Positions 9,260-17,665 of a DNA stretch of 64,000 nt are shown here, piece by piece. A program made the translations under genes and the position numbers. The notes under the pieces are model-generated. The model saw nothing but the letters and a program-made list of their open reading frames with translations. It ran no database searches and was not told where the DNA came from. This stretch comes from Nesterenkonia sandarakina. Lineage in GTDB: Bacteria > Actinomycetota > Actinomycetes > Actinomycetales > Micrococcaceae. How positions within the stretch are numbered: the stretch's first letter is position 1; the number at the start of each line of letters is the position of its first letter. Where the stretch lies: assembly GCF_003003175.1 (NCBI RefSeq), contig NZ_PVTY01000012.1:1-64000 (forward strand), in the 5' to 3' direction.

Positions 9260-10779
9260 ACTCTAATCCTCGGATCCAGGACCGCATACATGAGGTCCGC
9301 AATCAGGTTGAACAGCACCGCGGCGGCGCCGGTGATAAGGGTGAACGCCATGACGGGCGCGGGGTCTGAGCTGCTGAGGCCGGTCACGAACATGTCGCCC
9401 ATGCCGGACCAGCCGAAGACCTGCTCGACCACCACGGCTCCACCGATCAGGCCGGCGAAGTCAAAGGCCACGATGGTGGTCAGCGGGATCATCGAGTTGC
9501 GGAAGGCGTGCTTGAAGACGACGGTGCGCTCGTTGACGCCTTTGGCGCGTGCCGTGCGGATGTAGTCCTGGTTCACGGCCTCCAGCATGGAGCTGCGGGT
9601 GTAGCGGGTGTAGGTGGCCACGGAGACCAGCATCAGGATCGTGGTCGGCAGCACCAGCTGCGTTCCCTGATCGAGGGCGACCTGCCAGAAGTCCCCGCTG
9701 AAGTTCGGCGAGGAGGAGCCGATCGTCGCGATCGGGCGAGGCTTGATGCCCAGGAAACCGGGCCAGGCTCGCATGAAGTGGTCCAGCAGCACCATCACTG
9801 CGAACAGGGCCGCAGTGATCACGCTGACGGCAACTGCCTGACCCTTGGCGTGGCCGCCCATGGCCCGACCGACCAGCACTGCGACCGCGATGGTCACGAC
9901 GAACAGGCCCGCGATGGTCAGCCAGCCGCCTGGAGGGTCGATCAGCAGCCAGAAGGTGGCGTAGTAGGACACGAGGCCCAGTCCGACCACTGTCAGTGCC
10001 GAGTACAGCACCCGGCGGTTCCGCAGCCCGGAGAGCAGCGCGGTGAGACCGAAGGCGAGCCCGACGCCGAGCAGCGTGATGACCGCGGGTCCCAGCCGGG
10101 GCTCCCGGGCGTAGTTCAACGAATCCAGCAGCGGCATGGCGACCAGCACGAAGCCGAACATCACTGCTCCGGTGAGCAGACGACGTCGGGCGGATCCGCC
10201 GATGATCAGCGGGACCATGATCGCGAGGACCACCGCGACGACGGTGATCTGCGTCCAGGTGAAGTTCGGCTCGCGCAGCCAGTTGTTGTACGTGATGCCC
10301 ATCCAGTCCTTGGCCAGCACCGCGGCCCAGAAGACCGGGAGCGAGAAGAAGAGGAAGACGAAGAAGGAGACGGCGTAGTCCAGGGAGGAGTACTGCCGGA
10401 TGGCAGTGATGATGCCGGTGAGGATGCCGATGATGATCGAGAGGATGGTGGCCAGGAAGACCAGGCGCAGCGTGGAGGAGGCCGAGTTCGCGACCATCGC
10501 GCCGACATCCTGACCGCTCATGTTGGTGCCGAACTCGCAGGCACCGACGGCGCAGCCGGCGATCCCGCTGAGCCAGATCCAGTAGCGGGAGTACCAGGGC
10601 TCGTCGAGGTTCATGAACGCGATGCGCTGCTGGATCAGGAACTCGACGTTCTCCGCGTTGGACTCGCGCAGCTCCTGCAGCGGATCACCGGAGTTGATCA
10701 CCAGGACGAAGACGAGAAGCGAAGCGCCGAAGAGCACCGCGACGGCGCTGAGAAGACGTTTTAGGACATAGCTGTACAC
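9256..10779 (-). CDS. Oversized peptide ABC permease (DppB-like, extra TM block)
   Basis: 507 residues against about 310-340 for ordinary DppB. The N-terminus (MYSYVLKRLLSAVAVLFGASLLVF) and C-terminal half (TRSSMLEAVNQDYIRTARAKG, EAA loop VNERTVVFKHAFRNS, end LMYAVLDPRIRV) are canonical. Between them, roughly residues 170-335, lies an insertion with about six additional hydrophobic segments separated by short Arg/Pro loops, placed where other DppB proteins have a short periplasmic loop. The frame is open throughout, so it is a genuine insertion and not a frameshift. It sits between the binding-protein gene and the DppC-like gene and overlaps the latter (ATGA). Confidence 0.9.
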   Translation of the reverse strand: MYSYVLKRLLSAVAVLFGASLLVFVLVINSGDPLQELRESNAENVEFLIQQRIAFMNLDEPWYSRYWIWLSGIAGCAVGACEFGTNMSGQDVGAMVANSASSTLRLVFLATILSIIIGILTGIITAIRQYSSLDYAVSFFVFLFFSLPVFWAAVLAKDWMGITYNNWLREPNFTWTQITVVAVVLAIMVPLIIGGSARRRLLTGAVMFGFVLVAMPLLDSLNYAREPRLGPAVITLLGVGLAFGLTALLSGLRNRRVLYSALTVVGLGLVSYYATFWLLIDPPGGWLTIAGLFVVTIAVAVLVGRAMGGHAKGQAVAVSVITAALFAVMVLLDHFMRAWPGFLGIKPRPIATIGSSSPNFSGDFWQVALDQGTQLVLPTTILMLVSVATYTRYTRSSMLEAVNQDYIRTARAKGVNERTVVFKHAFRNSMIPLTTIVAFDFAGLIGGAVVVEQVFGWSGMGDMFVTGLSSSDPAPVMAFTLITGAAAVLFNLIADLMYAVLDPRIRV

Positions 10780-10814
10780 GGGGTGGTTGTACCTTCCACG
10801 AGCTGCAGGGGAAG

Positions 10815-10863
10815 CATCGGTGGGGTTCGATCCGAAGTTCCTTCGGATCGAACCCCACCGATG
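10815..10863 (-). terminator. Perfect 23-bp hairpin between binding protein and permease of operon 2
   Basis: Positions 10815-10837 and 10841-10863 are exact reverse complements, separated by only three bases (TTC). The element lies 57 bases after the binding-protein stop and 35 bases before the permease start, and is followed by no U-tract on either strand. This is the strongest hairpin in the window. Position and strength suggest a partial terminator or RNA-processing/stability element that uncouples binding-protein abundance from the membrane subunits, parallel to the hairpin at 4458-4499. Confidence 0.8.
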
Positions 10864-10920
10864 TCAATGGTCCTCGTCAGCTGAGATGCTCAGCCGATAC
10901 GGACCTGCGGACTGCTGAGA

Positions 10921-12774
10921 TCACTCAGCGCGCTGCCACTGCTCGGCGTTCCATACGATCTGGTCCTGCGAAGCGGTGTCGCGGACGTTGCTGATCGAGA
11001 TGTCGGAGCCGGAGAGCTGCGGGTGCACGTAGAGCGGGATTCCGAACAGGTCTCCCCAGAGCTCCTGCTCGATGCCGATGATGATCTCCTGCTGCTCGTC
11101 GGCGTCCTCAGTCGTGGCGAGCTGGTTGAACAGGTCATCCACGGTCTCGTTGGAGTAGCCGCCGTAGTTCTGCGGACGATCGGTGGAGTAGATGTTCTGA
11201 CCCGAGACGACCTGACCGGAACCGGCCCAGGCGAAGAGTGCGACCTCGTAGTCCCCGGTCTCCTGAGCGCCGCCCGGACCGAAGAAGTCCTCGGAGCCGG
11301 AGTCGACGATCTCGAAGCCAGCCTCATCACAGGAGGCCTTGATCTCGGCCACCGTGTCGGTGCGGCGCGGGTTCGGAGCGGCGTAGCCGATGCGGACCTC
11401 GGTGCCGACGGCGTCCTCTGCCTCGAGGATCTCAGCCGCCCCTTCGACATCGACCTCGTCGTAGGTGCCGTCATAGCTCTCGGCGACGATGTCCTCGTAG
11501 TTCTCCTCGAAGGTCAGCGATTCACGGGCGTTGAGCACCGATGCCTCGGGGTTGACCGGTTCGACGAGGTTGGAGACGATCTGCTGGCGCGGCACGCACA
11601 TGGCGAACGCCTCGCGCAGCTCCAGGCTCTCGGCGAACGTCCCGCCCTCGATGAAGTTGAAGTCCAGGTGCTCCCAGGTAGCGGCCTCACCCTCGTGCAG
11701 CACGACCTGGCCCTCGAGCCGCTCGAGCTGGCCTCGGGTGTCCACGGTGGCCTGCGGACGGGCGACGTTGAGGTCGCCGTTCTCCAGAGCCTGGACGTGC
11801 TGGCCGTCGTTGACGAAGCGGAAGACGATGCTCTCGGTGCCCGGCGCGTTGCCCCAGTACTCCTCATTGGCGGTGATGGTCAGGGACTCACCGGCCTGCC
11901 AGTTGTCCAGCGTGTAGGGACCGGTGACCGGGATCAGCTCCTCGTCGGGCAGCGTGCCGGGGTCGGTCAGCCAGCCCTCGTTCCAGAACTCTGCTGCGGG
12001 CTCCAGCGCCTCGGTGTCGGCATCGCGGATCGCCGTGACCAGCTCGTCGAGCTCCATGTCGCTCTGCTCGGCCACCACGTGCGCGGGCAGCGCATAGTTG
12101 ACCAGGATCTCCCAGTCGGCGAAAGGCTCGGTGTACTCGATCGTGAAGGTCTTGCCCTCGGGGTCGCCCTGCGGGCCCTCCAGCACGCGTTCGCCGTAAG
12201 TCTGCGAGATGCCGTTGAACAGCGGCTCATCGTCGGAGTTGGTCAGCGAGGCGTTCTGGTACGCCCAGTCCAGCACATAGTCGGCCACTGTGACGGGGGT
12301 GCCGTCGGACCAGGAGACGTCTTCGCCGATGGTGTATTCCACGGTGAAGGGGTCTTCGCTGATGACCTCGTAGGAGCCGAAGTCCTCGTTGGCGTACCAG
12401 ACGTTGTCGGTGCCCCAGTAGCCGAAGCCCTCGAAGATCCGGTTGACCACGGTGGAGTTGTAGACGCTGTAGCTCTCCGGGGTCTGACCGTTGTATCCCA
12501 CGAATTCGATCTCGCCCATGGAGACGGAGATCTCGTCCTCCATGGTCTCGAGATCGCTGGTGTCGGCCTTGCCGGTGTCCTCCGGCTCGGTGGTGAACTG
12601 CTGGCCCTCGGCGTTGAACGCGTCGGTGCTGCCGCTGGCCTCGCCGTTCGTCTCGCCGTTGCCGGTGTCCGCCGCCTCGGCGTCGTCGTTGCCGCCGTCG
12701 GGCGTGCATCCGGAGAGCACGAGTGCGCCGGTGGCCAGGATGGCCGTCGCCGCAGAGAGTTTCCTCAGTTTCAC
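10921..12774 (-). CDS. Peptide-binding lipoprotein (SBP_bac_5) of importer 2
   Basis: 617-residue family-5 solute-binding protein. It starts at GTG (MKLRKLSAATAI) with GAGGAG six bases upstream. The signal peptide ends in the lipobox LVLSGC, and a very acidic, Gly/Asn-rich spacer of about 40 residues precedes the mature domain. Family features are visible (YTIGEDVSWSDGTPVTVADYVLDW, near the SBP_bac_5 signature; LREAFAMCVPRQQIV). It leads operon 2 (SBP, long DppB, DppC, fused ATPase). Only modest resemblance to the importer-1 protein is apparent by eye, so the two systems probably take different peptides. Confidence 0.92.
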   Translation of the reverse strand: MKLRKLSAATAILATGALVLSGCTPDGGNDDAEAADTGNGETNGEASGSTDAFNAEGQQFTTEPEDTGKADTSDLETMEDEISVSMGEIEFVGYNGQTPESYSVYNSTVVNRIFEGFGYWGTDNVWYANEDFGSYEVISEDPFTVEYTIGEDVSWSDGTPVTVADYVLDWAYQNASLTNSDDEPLFNGISQTYGERVLEGPQGDPEGKTFTIEYTEPFADWEILVNYALPAHVVAEQSDMELDELVTAIRDADTEALEPAAEFWNEGWLTDPGTLPDEELIPVTGPYTLDNWQAGESLTITANEEYWGNAPGTESIVFRFVNDGQHVQALENGDLNVARPQATVDTRGQLERLEGQVVLHEGEAATWEHLDFNFIEGGTFAESLELREAFAMCVPRQQIVSNLVEPVNPEASVLNARESLTFEENYEDIVAESYDGTYDEVDVEGAAEILEAEDAVGTEVRIGYAAPNPRRTDTVAEIKASCDEAGFEIVDSGSEDFFGPGGAQETGDYEVALFAWAGSGQVVSGQNIYSTDRPQNYGGYSNETVDDLFNQLATTEDADEQQEIIIGIEQELWGDLFGIPLYVHPQLSGSDISISNVRDTASQDQIVWNAEQWQRAE

Positions 12775-13232
12775 AGTTGCTCCTCATCCTTCAATGCGAT
12801 GTGACCGCTGCGACGTCCACTTCTCATCCCTCGAGAAAGTGACCCATCTAACACCGGTTCAATGTGCGAACCAGACTACGGTCGACCCGGCAGCCTGGAT
12901 GCCCATTTCGCCACGCGTGACTGAATCGTTACCCGGATCAACCGAGTCAGATATGACCCACATCACGCCCATGACAGCCGCCGCCCCACGCGCAGAAAAC
13001 ATGTGTGAAACATGCAACAAAGCCCCCGATACAGAGAAACTCCCGTGCGATTCCGCCAGAGGAATCACACGGGAGCTACCAGGCGGTCATATGTCCGCAA
13101 CGTCTGTGAGCGGCGCCACTTCGCTACTTGAAACACGTAAGCAACATTCACTTCAAAGCCCTGCTACTGATCGGTAATGCACCTGGCCAGCGAATAAGTC
13201 AGAGTGTTACGACGATGCTCAGGCAGTCTCGC
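12775..13232 (-). promoter_or_regulatory. 458-base intergenic region upstream of operon 2
   Basis: No plausible gene is present. Reading the minus strand, it contains the terminator hairpin at 13040-13075, then about 250 bases of lower GC content than the flanking genes, which must hold the promoter of the importer-2 binding-protein gene, and finally the ribosome binding site GAGGAG. I could not single out a convincing -35/-10 pair. Confidence 0.5.
13040..13075 (-). terminator. Hairpin terminator downstream of YihY/BrkB gene
   Basis: Arms of 15 bases (13040-13054 and 13061-13075) pair with one G-U and enclose a 6-base loop. On the minus strand the stem is followed by TTTCTCTGT, a short U-rich tract. 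That orientation fits termination of the YihY-family gene ending at 13233, although it lies about 160 bases past its stop. Confidence 0.7.
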
Positions 13233-14504
13233 TCAGCGTCGCCAGGAGGTCTCCGGGTTGGAGGTCTCCCCCTTGCTCAGACGCAGCGCCTGAGCCTGGG
13301 CGACGAGATCCTCGTACTTCTTGGACTTCTTCTCAGCGGCGGCCATATCGCGCGGGGGCAGCATGATCGTGCGCTCGGCCTCGATGCCGCTCTGCAGCTG
13401 ACGTCCGCGCTCCAGCTCGGAGTCGAATTCGGCCCCCAGCAGCAGGACCAGGTTCATGATGTAGATCCAGATCAGGAAGACGATGACACCTGCCAGCGCC
13501 CCGTAGGTGGCCTCGTAGTTGCTGAAGTTCGCGACGTAGAAGAACACCGCGGTGGTGGCCAGCACCATGACCACGATCGCCAGCAGCGCGCCGGCCGAGA
13601 TCCAACGAACTCCGGGCTGCCGCAGGTTCGGGGTCACGTGGTACAGCATTGCGATGCATATGGCAGCCACCAGCAGCAGGGCCGGATAGGTGGCCCAGTT
13701 GAAGATCGTCACGGCCATGTCCCCGAGGCCGATGGTGTCTCCCACGGCCCGGGCGATCGGCCCGGAGGTCAGGAGCAGGAAGATCGCCGTGGCCACCAGC
13801 ACGAGGAGACCCGCGGTGACCAGGTAGAAGATCGGGCGCAGCTTCAACATCGAGCGGCCCTCTTCAACCTCATAGACCCGGTTCATCGCCCGGGAGAAGG
13901 CGTTGACGTAGTTCGAGGCGGTCCACAGCGCGGTGAGCAGACCGAGGGCCAGTCCGATGCCGGCACCTTCCACGCTCGTGATCGCCTCGATGGCCGGACG
14001 GACCTGCTCCATCGTGTCTGATTCGACCATCTGTGCGGCGGTCGAGAGCAGGAACTCCTGGGTCCGCTCCCCCTCCCCGACGAAGGACATCAGCGAGACC
14101 AGCGCGATCAACGCCGGGAAGGCCGAGAGCACGGCGTAATAGGTCAGGCCCGCAGCCAGGTCGGTGCAGCTGTCCCGGCCGAACTCGGTGAGGGTCCGCT
14201 TGGCGCTGTACTTCCAGGTCGTCCCGGTCAGCTTCACCGGGGACGAGGTCTTCTTGTCCTCGCTGTCTCCAGCGATCGACTCCTCGAAGTCCTCCCGCTG
14301 GCGATTCTTGACCATGAACGGCTGGTCTGCGGCCGCGGAGAGGGTGCCGACGCGCAGCTGGTCGCCCTGGTGCACGGTGCCCCCGGTCTGGCCGTGGTCC
14401 TCGATGTGGTGCCGTGGGGCACGGTGGGCCTTCAGGGCGCCAGCGGCACGGCGGGCCGGGCTGGAATTCTCGGGGTGACCCTGCGGGTCGGAATGAGTGC
14501 TCAT
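13233..14504 (-). CDS. YihY/virulence factor BrkB family membrane protein
   Basis: 423 residues. A hydrophilic N-terminal part of about 95 residues precedes the YihY/BrkB core, recognisable from DLAAGLTYYAVLSAFPALIALVS, then NYVNAFSRAMNRVYEVEEGRS and RPIFYLVTAGLLV. About six TM segments are visible, with a cytoplasmic Lys/Glu-rich C-terminus. The family was once called RNase BN but is now regarded as membrane proteins of unknown, perhaps transport, function. No Shine-Dalgarno sequence precedes the ATG at 14504, so the start is uncertain; an internal Met (MVKNRQRED, near residue 66) would remove most of the low-complexity N-terminus. It is 39 bases downstream of mrpG and may be read with that operon. 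Confidence 0.88.
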   Translation of the reverse strand: MSTHSDPQGHPENSSPARRAAGALKAHRAPRHHIEDHGQTGGTVHQGDQLRVGTLSAAADQPFMVKNRQREDFEESIAGDSEDKKTSSPVKLTGTTWKYSAKRTLTEFGRDSCTDLAAGLTYYAVLSAFPALIALVSLMSFVGEGERTQEFLLSTAAQMVESDTMEQVRPAIEAITSVEGAGIGLALGLLTALWTASNYVNAFSRAMNRVYEVEEGRSMLKLRPIFYLVTAGLLVLVATAIFLLLTSGPIARAVGDTIGLGDMAVTIFNWATYPALLLVAAICIAMLYHVTPNLRQPGVRWISAGALLAIVVMVLATTAVFFYVANFSNYEATYGALAGVIVFLIWIYIMNLVLLLGAEFDSELERGRQLQSGIEAERTIMLPPRDMAAAEKKSKKYEDLVAQAQALRLSKGETSNPETSWRR

Positions 14505-14543
14505 GGGTTCAAACTAGCCGCATGTGAACTCAGCACCAACTGT

Positions 14544-14903
14544 TCAGCGACCCCCTGACGTCTCGCGCCGGGTGAGCCGAAGCTCGTCGATATGTGTGAT
14601 CGGCGCTGGAAGCGCATTGTTGAGGTATCCCGCCCTGGCGATGGCCATGGAGCCCACGGCGGAGGTGAGCAGCTGAGCGATGATCGCGATGATCGCTTTG
14701 ATCAGGTTCGTTCCGCTGAAATCCATCAGCAGCGCCCCGAGGACGATGGAGGCGACGCCGAGACCTGCGGAGGTGCCGACGGCCGAGGCGCGCAGGTAGA
14801 GATCGGGAAGCTTGAACAGCCCGATCGCGGAGATGATGATCGTGGCGATGCCCAGGAAGATGAATACCAGGCCGACGATGTCGGCGAGATCGGTGAGTTC
14901 CAT
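14544..14903 (-). CDS. mrpG: Na+/H+ antiporter subunit MrpG
   Basis: 119-residue subunit G of the multi-subunit Mrp (Mnh/Sha) cation/proton antiporter. Three hydrophobic helices are visible with the family motif GLFKLPDLYLRASAVGTSAGLG (the P-D-x-Y-x-R-x-H/S-A region). It is the last gene of the mrp operon, and its ATG overlaps the mrpF stop by one base. The complex exports Na+ in exchange for H+ across the cytoplasmic membrane. The charged C-terminus (THIDELRLTRRETSGGR) is short. Confidence 0.93.
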   Translation of the reverse strand: MELTDLADIVGLVFIFLGIATIIISAIGLFKLPDLYLRASAVGTSAGLGVASIVLGALLMDFSGTNLIKAIIAIIAQLLTSAVGSMAIARAGYLNNALPAPITHIDELRLTRRETSGGR

Positions 14904-15169
14904 CAGCGGCGACCTCCTGATCCGAGTCGGGCCATCGACAGCGCCGCCATGAAGCCCAGCAGCGTGGCGATGAGGATGATGTCGAAGAGCGCCTCGATGT
15001 TGGTGCGCAGTCCGATCAGGGCGACGAAGCCGATCGTGGCGAAGAAGATCAGGTCTGCGGCGACGGCCCGGTCCATGGTGCGTGGGCCGAGCAGTCCGCG
15101 CACCGCGGCGATGACCATGCCGATCGCCAGCAGGATCAGCGCGACCTCAAGGGTCCATTCGGAGATCAT
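14903..15169 (-). CDS. mrpF: Na+/H+ antiporter subunit MrpF
   Basis: 88 residues with three TM helices and the MrpF/MnhF signature around VRGLLGPRTMDRAVAADLI, in which the Asp/Arg pair is conserved. It lies between mrpE and mrpG, overlapping mrpE by four bases (ATGA). It is a small subunit of the Mrp antiporter, needed for complex assembly in characterised systems. Length and composition are normal. Confidence 0.93.
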   Translation of the reverse strand: MISEWTLEVALILLAIGMVIAAVRGLLGPRTMDRAVAADLIFFATIGFVALIGLRTNIEALFDIILIATLLGFMAALSMARLGSGGRR

Positions 15170-15573
15170 CGGCTCTCACCTGTCTCCTCCAGCGGACGGA
15201 CCACCGGGAGCTCGGCGGGACGGGTGAGATCCCCGGGGGCTCGGCGCGCAGCGTGCAGCATCCGGTCCTCCATCTCCTGGATCTCGCCCACCAGCTGCTC
15301 GCGGCTCTCCACGAACATCCCGTGCACGTAGAGGATCCCGTGCTCCTTGGAGATGGTGATCGTCAGGGTGCCCGGGGTGAGCGTGATCAGCGAGGAGATC
15401 AGCGTCCACTCGCTGTCGCTGCGTGAGGCGGCCGGGACCGCGACGATCGCGGGCTTCATCTTGGAGCGTCCACGTGGACGCAGCACTTCGGCGGTCACCG
15501 AGAGGTTCGCGGTGATGAACTCCTTGGCGTACCAGAGGAGGAATCCGATGATCCGAAATGGCCAACTCATCAT
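15166..15573 (-). CDS. mrpE: Na+/H+ antiporter subunit MrpE
   Basis: 135-residue MrpE. A hydrophobic N-terminal helix (WPFRIIGFLLWYAKEFITANLSVTAEVL) is followed by the family core SEWTLISSLITLTPGTLTITIS and LYVHGMFVESREQL, then a Pro/Glu-rich tail. It overlaps both mrpD upstream and mrpF downstream by four bases. The first two codons are both Met, so the start could be one codon later. MrpE sits at the A-D interface of the complex; this organism keeps the complete set of subunits. Confidence 0.92.
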   Translation of the reverse strand: MMSWPFRIIGFLLWYAKEFITANLSVTAEVLRPRGRSKMKPAIVAVPAASRSDSEWTLISSLITLTPGTLTITISKEHGILYVHGMFVESREQLVGEIQEMEDRMLHAARRAPGDLTRPAELPVVRPLEETGESR

Positions 15574-17174
15574 GCTCCACTCACCGCCCTCACATAGTCC
15601 ATTGGATTGAGCAGGTTCTCTGCCGCGGTCTCCGACCAGCCCATCAGCAGCTCCGCCCCGAGTCCGAAGAACAAGGTGATCCCGGCCAGCAGGATCGCGG
15701 GGAAGATCAGCTTGAAGGGGACCTTGACCGCCTGCTTGCCGGCGAGCACCGCAGAGGTGGTCGCCGTCGGCGGTCCGATGGTCAGCGTGGGGGTCTCGGC
15801 CTGCGCCTGGACCCGCAGGTAGCGCTTGCCGTGCATCCGCTGCTGATAGGTCAGCGCGCGCTCCTGGAGGTCGTCGGGCTCGGGTCCCATGAAGACGCCG
15901 GTCCAGATCTTCAGCATCGAGAGCAGCGTGAAGATCGAGACCACCACCGCGACGGCGGCCACCCAGTAGTGGGATTCGGCGAGGGTGGCCTGGATGATCG
16001 CGAACTTCGCCACGAACCCGGAGAACGGCGGCAGCCCGGCCAGCGAGAGCGCGGCGACCATGAAGGTCACTGCGATCAGCGGCTCACGTTTGAGCATGCC
16101 GCCGAGCTTGTCGATCTCCCCGGTGCCATAGGTCTCTTCGATGGCGCCCGTGGAGAGGAAGAGCGAGGCCTTCACGATCATGTGATGGAGCAGGTAGAAG
16201 ATCGCGGCGGTCAGGCCCAGCAGGGTGAACAGTCCGACGCCGATCAGGATGTACCCGATCTGGCTGATCATGTGGAAGACCAGGATCGAGCGGGTGGTCT
16301 TCTCCCCGACCGCGCCGAGCACGCCGATCAGCATGGTGGCCGAGGTGATCAGCAGCGCCACCCAGAGGAAGCGCTCGTCACCGTCGAAGAGCAGCGAGTA
16401 GATCCGGTAGATCGCGTAGATCGCGACCTTGGTGTGGATCCCGGAGAACAGTGCGGTCACCGCTGGGGAGGTCATCGCGTAGGTGCGGGTCAGCCAGCCG
16501 TGGACCGGGACCACTGCGGCCTTGATCGCGATGGCGGTGAGCACCACGCCGCCGGCGAGAGCGACGGCGGGGTCGTCCTTGCCCGCGCCGTGCAGCTCCG
16601 CCAGGTTCACGGTGCCCGCGGTGGCGTAGACCAGGGCGATGCCGACCAGCAGCAGCGTGGAGGCCAGCAGGTTCACCGACACGTAGATCCGCGCGCCGTG
16701 GGCGCCGAGCTTGGCGCCCATCATGGCCAGCAGGCCATAGGAGGGCAGCAGCATGACTTCGATGAACACGAACAGGTTGAAGATGTCACCGGTCATCAGC
16801 GCACCGGAGACCCCGGCCATGAGCACCAGCACGAAGGGGTGGAAGAACCGGGCCCGGGCCTCATGGGTGGCCATGGCGAAGAGCACGCTGGCGATGGCCA
16901 GCACCGACATGATCATCAGCACCAGCGCGGAGAGCGCGTCGACCACGAACGGGATCGAGACCCCGTAGTCCCAGAGTCCGACCTGGTGGACCAGGGTCGT
17001 GCCGTCGCCGGTGGCGATCACCAGCAGCACCGCGAAGCCGAAGAGTCCGGCGAGGGTGCCGAGGCTGATCACGTGGCGGGCCAGGCGCTTCTTGCGCAGC
17101 GCCACACCCACGGCGGCCAGCAGCAGCGGGACCCCGACCGCCAGGGGCAGCAGCGGAGGAAGCATCTCAGTCAT
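15570..17174 (-). CDS. mrpD: Na+/H+ antiporter subunit MrpD (NuoN-like)
   Basis: 534-residue polytopic membrane protein of the proton-conducting complex I/Mrp family (Proton_antipo_M). About 14 TM helices are visible. The segment GDIFNLFVFIEVMLLPSYGLL contains the conserved glutamate of TM5, AIAIKAAVVPVHGWL the conserved TM7 lysine, and LLHHMIVKASLFLSTGAI the TM12 lysine region. It is the second antiporter-like subunit besides MrpA. The gene overlaps mrpC (ATGA) and mrpE. The family and subunit assignment are secure from order and motifs. Confidence 0.94.
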   Translation of the reverse strand: MTEMLPPLLPLAVGVPLLLAAVGVALRKKRLARHVISLGTLAGLFGFAVLLVIATGDGTTLVHQVGLWDYGVSIPFVVDALSALVLMIMSVLAIASVLFAMATHEARARFFHPFVLVLMAGVSGALMTGDIFNLFVFIEVMLLPSYGLLAMMGAKLGAHGARIYVSVNLLASTLLLVGIALVYATAGTVNLAELHGAGKDDPAVALAGGVVLTAIAIKAAVVPVHGWLTRTYAMTSPAVTALFSGIHTKVAIYAIYRIYSLLFDGDERFLWVALLITSATMLIGVLGAVGEKTTRSILVFHMISQIGYILIGVGLFTLLGLTAAIFYLLHHMIVKASLFLSTGAIEETYGTGEIDKLGGMLKREPLIAVTFMVAALSLAGLPPFSGFVAKFAIIQATLAESHYWVAAVAVVVSIFTLLSMLKIWTGVFMGPEPDDLQERALTYQQRMHGKRYLRVQAQAETPTLTIGPPTATTSAVLAGKQAVKVPFKLIFPAILLAGITLFFGLGAELLMGWSETAAENLLNPMDYVRAVSGA

Positions 17175-17665
17175 CGGGCGTCTCCCTCCTGGGTCTCGGC
17201 GGGCGTTACAGGCCCGGGGATCTTCTCCGGCCAGGGTTCTCCGGTCTCGTCCTCCCCGTGCTCGACCACGATGTCACCGGACTCGGTGGTCAGACCGAAG
17301 AAGCCGGCGTCTTTGGTGTCGCCGCGGTCCGCGGCGAGCAGCCGCGCCGGGGACACCTCCACGTCCTCGGTGTCGTCATCGGTGGTGGTGGTGATCGCCA
17401 GGGTCACCATGAACATGGTGATGGAGAAGGCGATCACGATGGCGGTCAGCACGAAGGCCTGCGGCAGCGGGTCGGCCTGTTCGCCCACCTCGCCGGAGCC
17501 CACATAGGGCACGCCGCGGAACGCGGTGTTGCCTGCGGCGAAGAGCATCAGGTTGGCGGCGTGGCTGGCCAGGACGAAGCCCAGCACGATCCGCACCATG
17601 CCGCGCTGCATGAACAGGTAGACGGCTGCGGCGGTGAGCAGCCCGACGGCGATGGCGATGCTCAT
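17171..17665 (-). CDS. mrpC: Na+/H+ antiporter subunit MrpC (NuoK-like)
   Basis: 164 residues. The N-terminal 110 hold three TM helices of the NuoK/MnhC family (GMVRIVLGFVLASHAANLMLFAAG and DPLPQAFVLTAIVIAFSITMFMV, the latter resembling the NuoK DPLPQALVLTAIVI motif). The remaining ~50 residues form a hydrophilic Asp/Glu-rich cytoplasmic tail, longer than in the Bacillus protein but common in actinobacterial homologues as I recall them. It overlaps mrpA upstream and mrpD downstream by four bases each. Confidence 0.94.
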   Translation of the reverse strand: MSIAIAVGLLTAAAVYLFMQRGMVRIVLGFVLASHAANLMLFAAGNTAFRGVPYVGSGEVGEQADPLPQAFVLTAIVIAFSITMFMVTLAITTTTDDDTEDVEVSPARLLAADRGDTKDAGFFGLTTESGDIVVEHGEDETGEPWPEKIPGPVTPAETQEGDAR

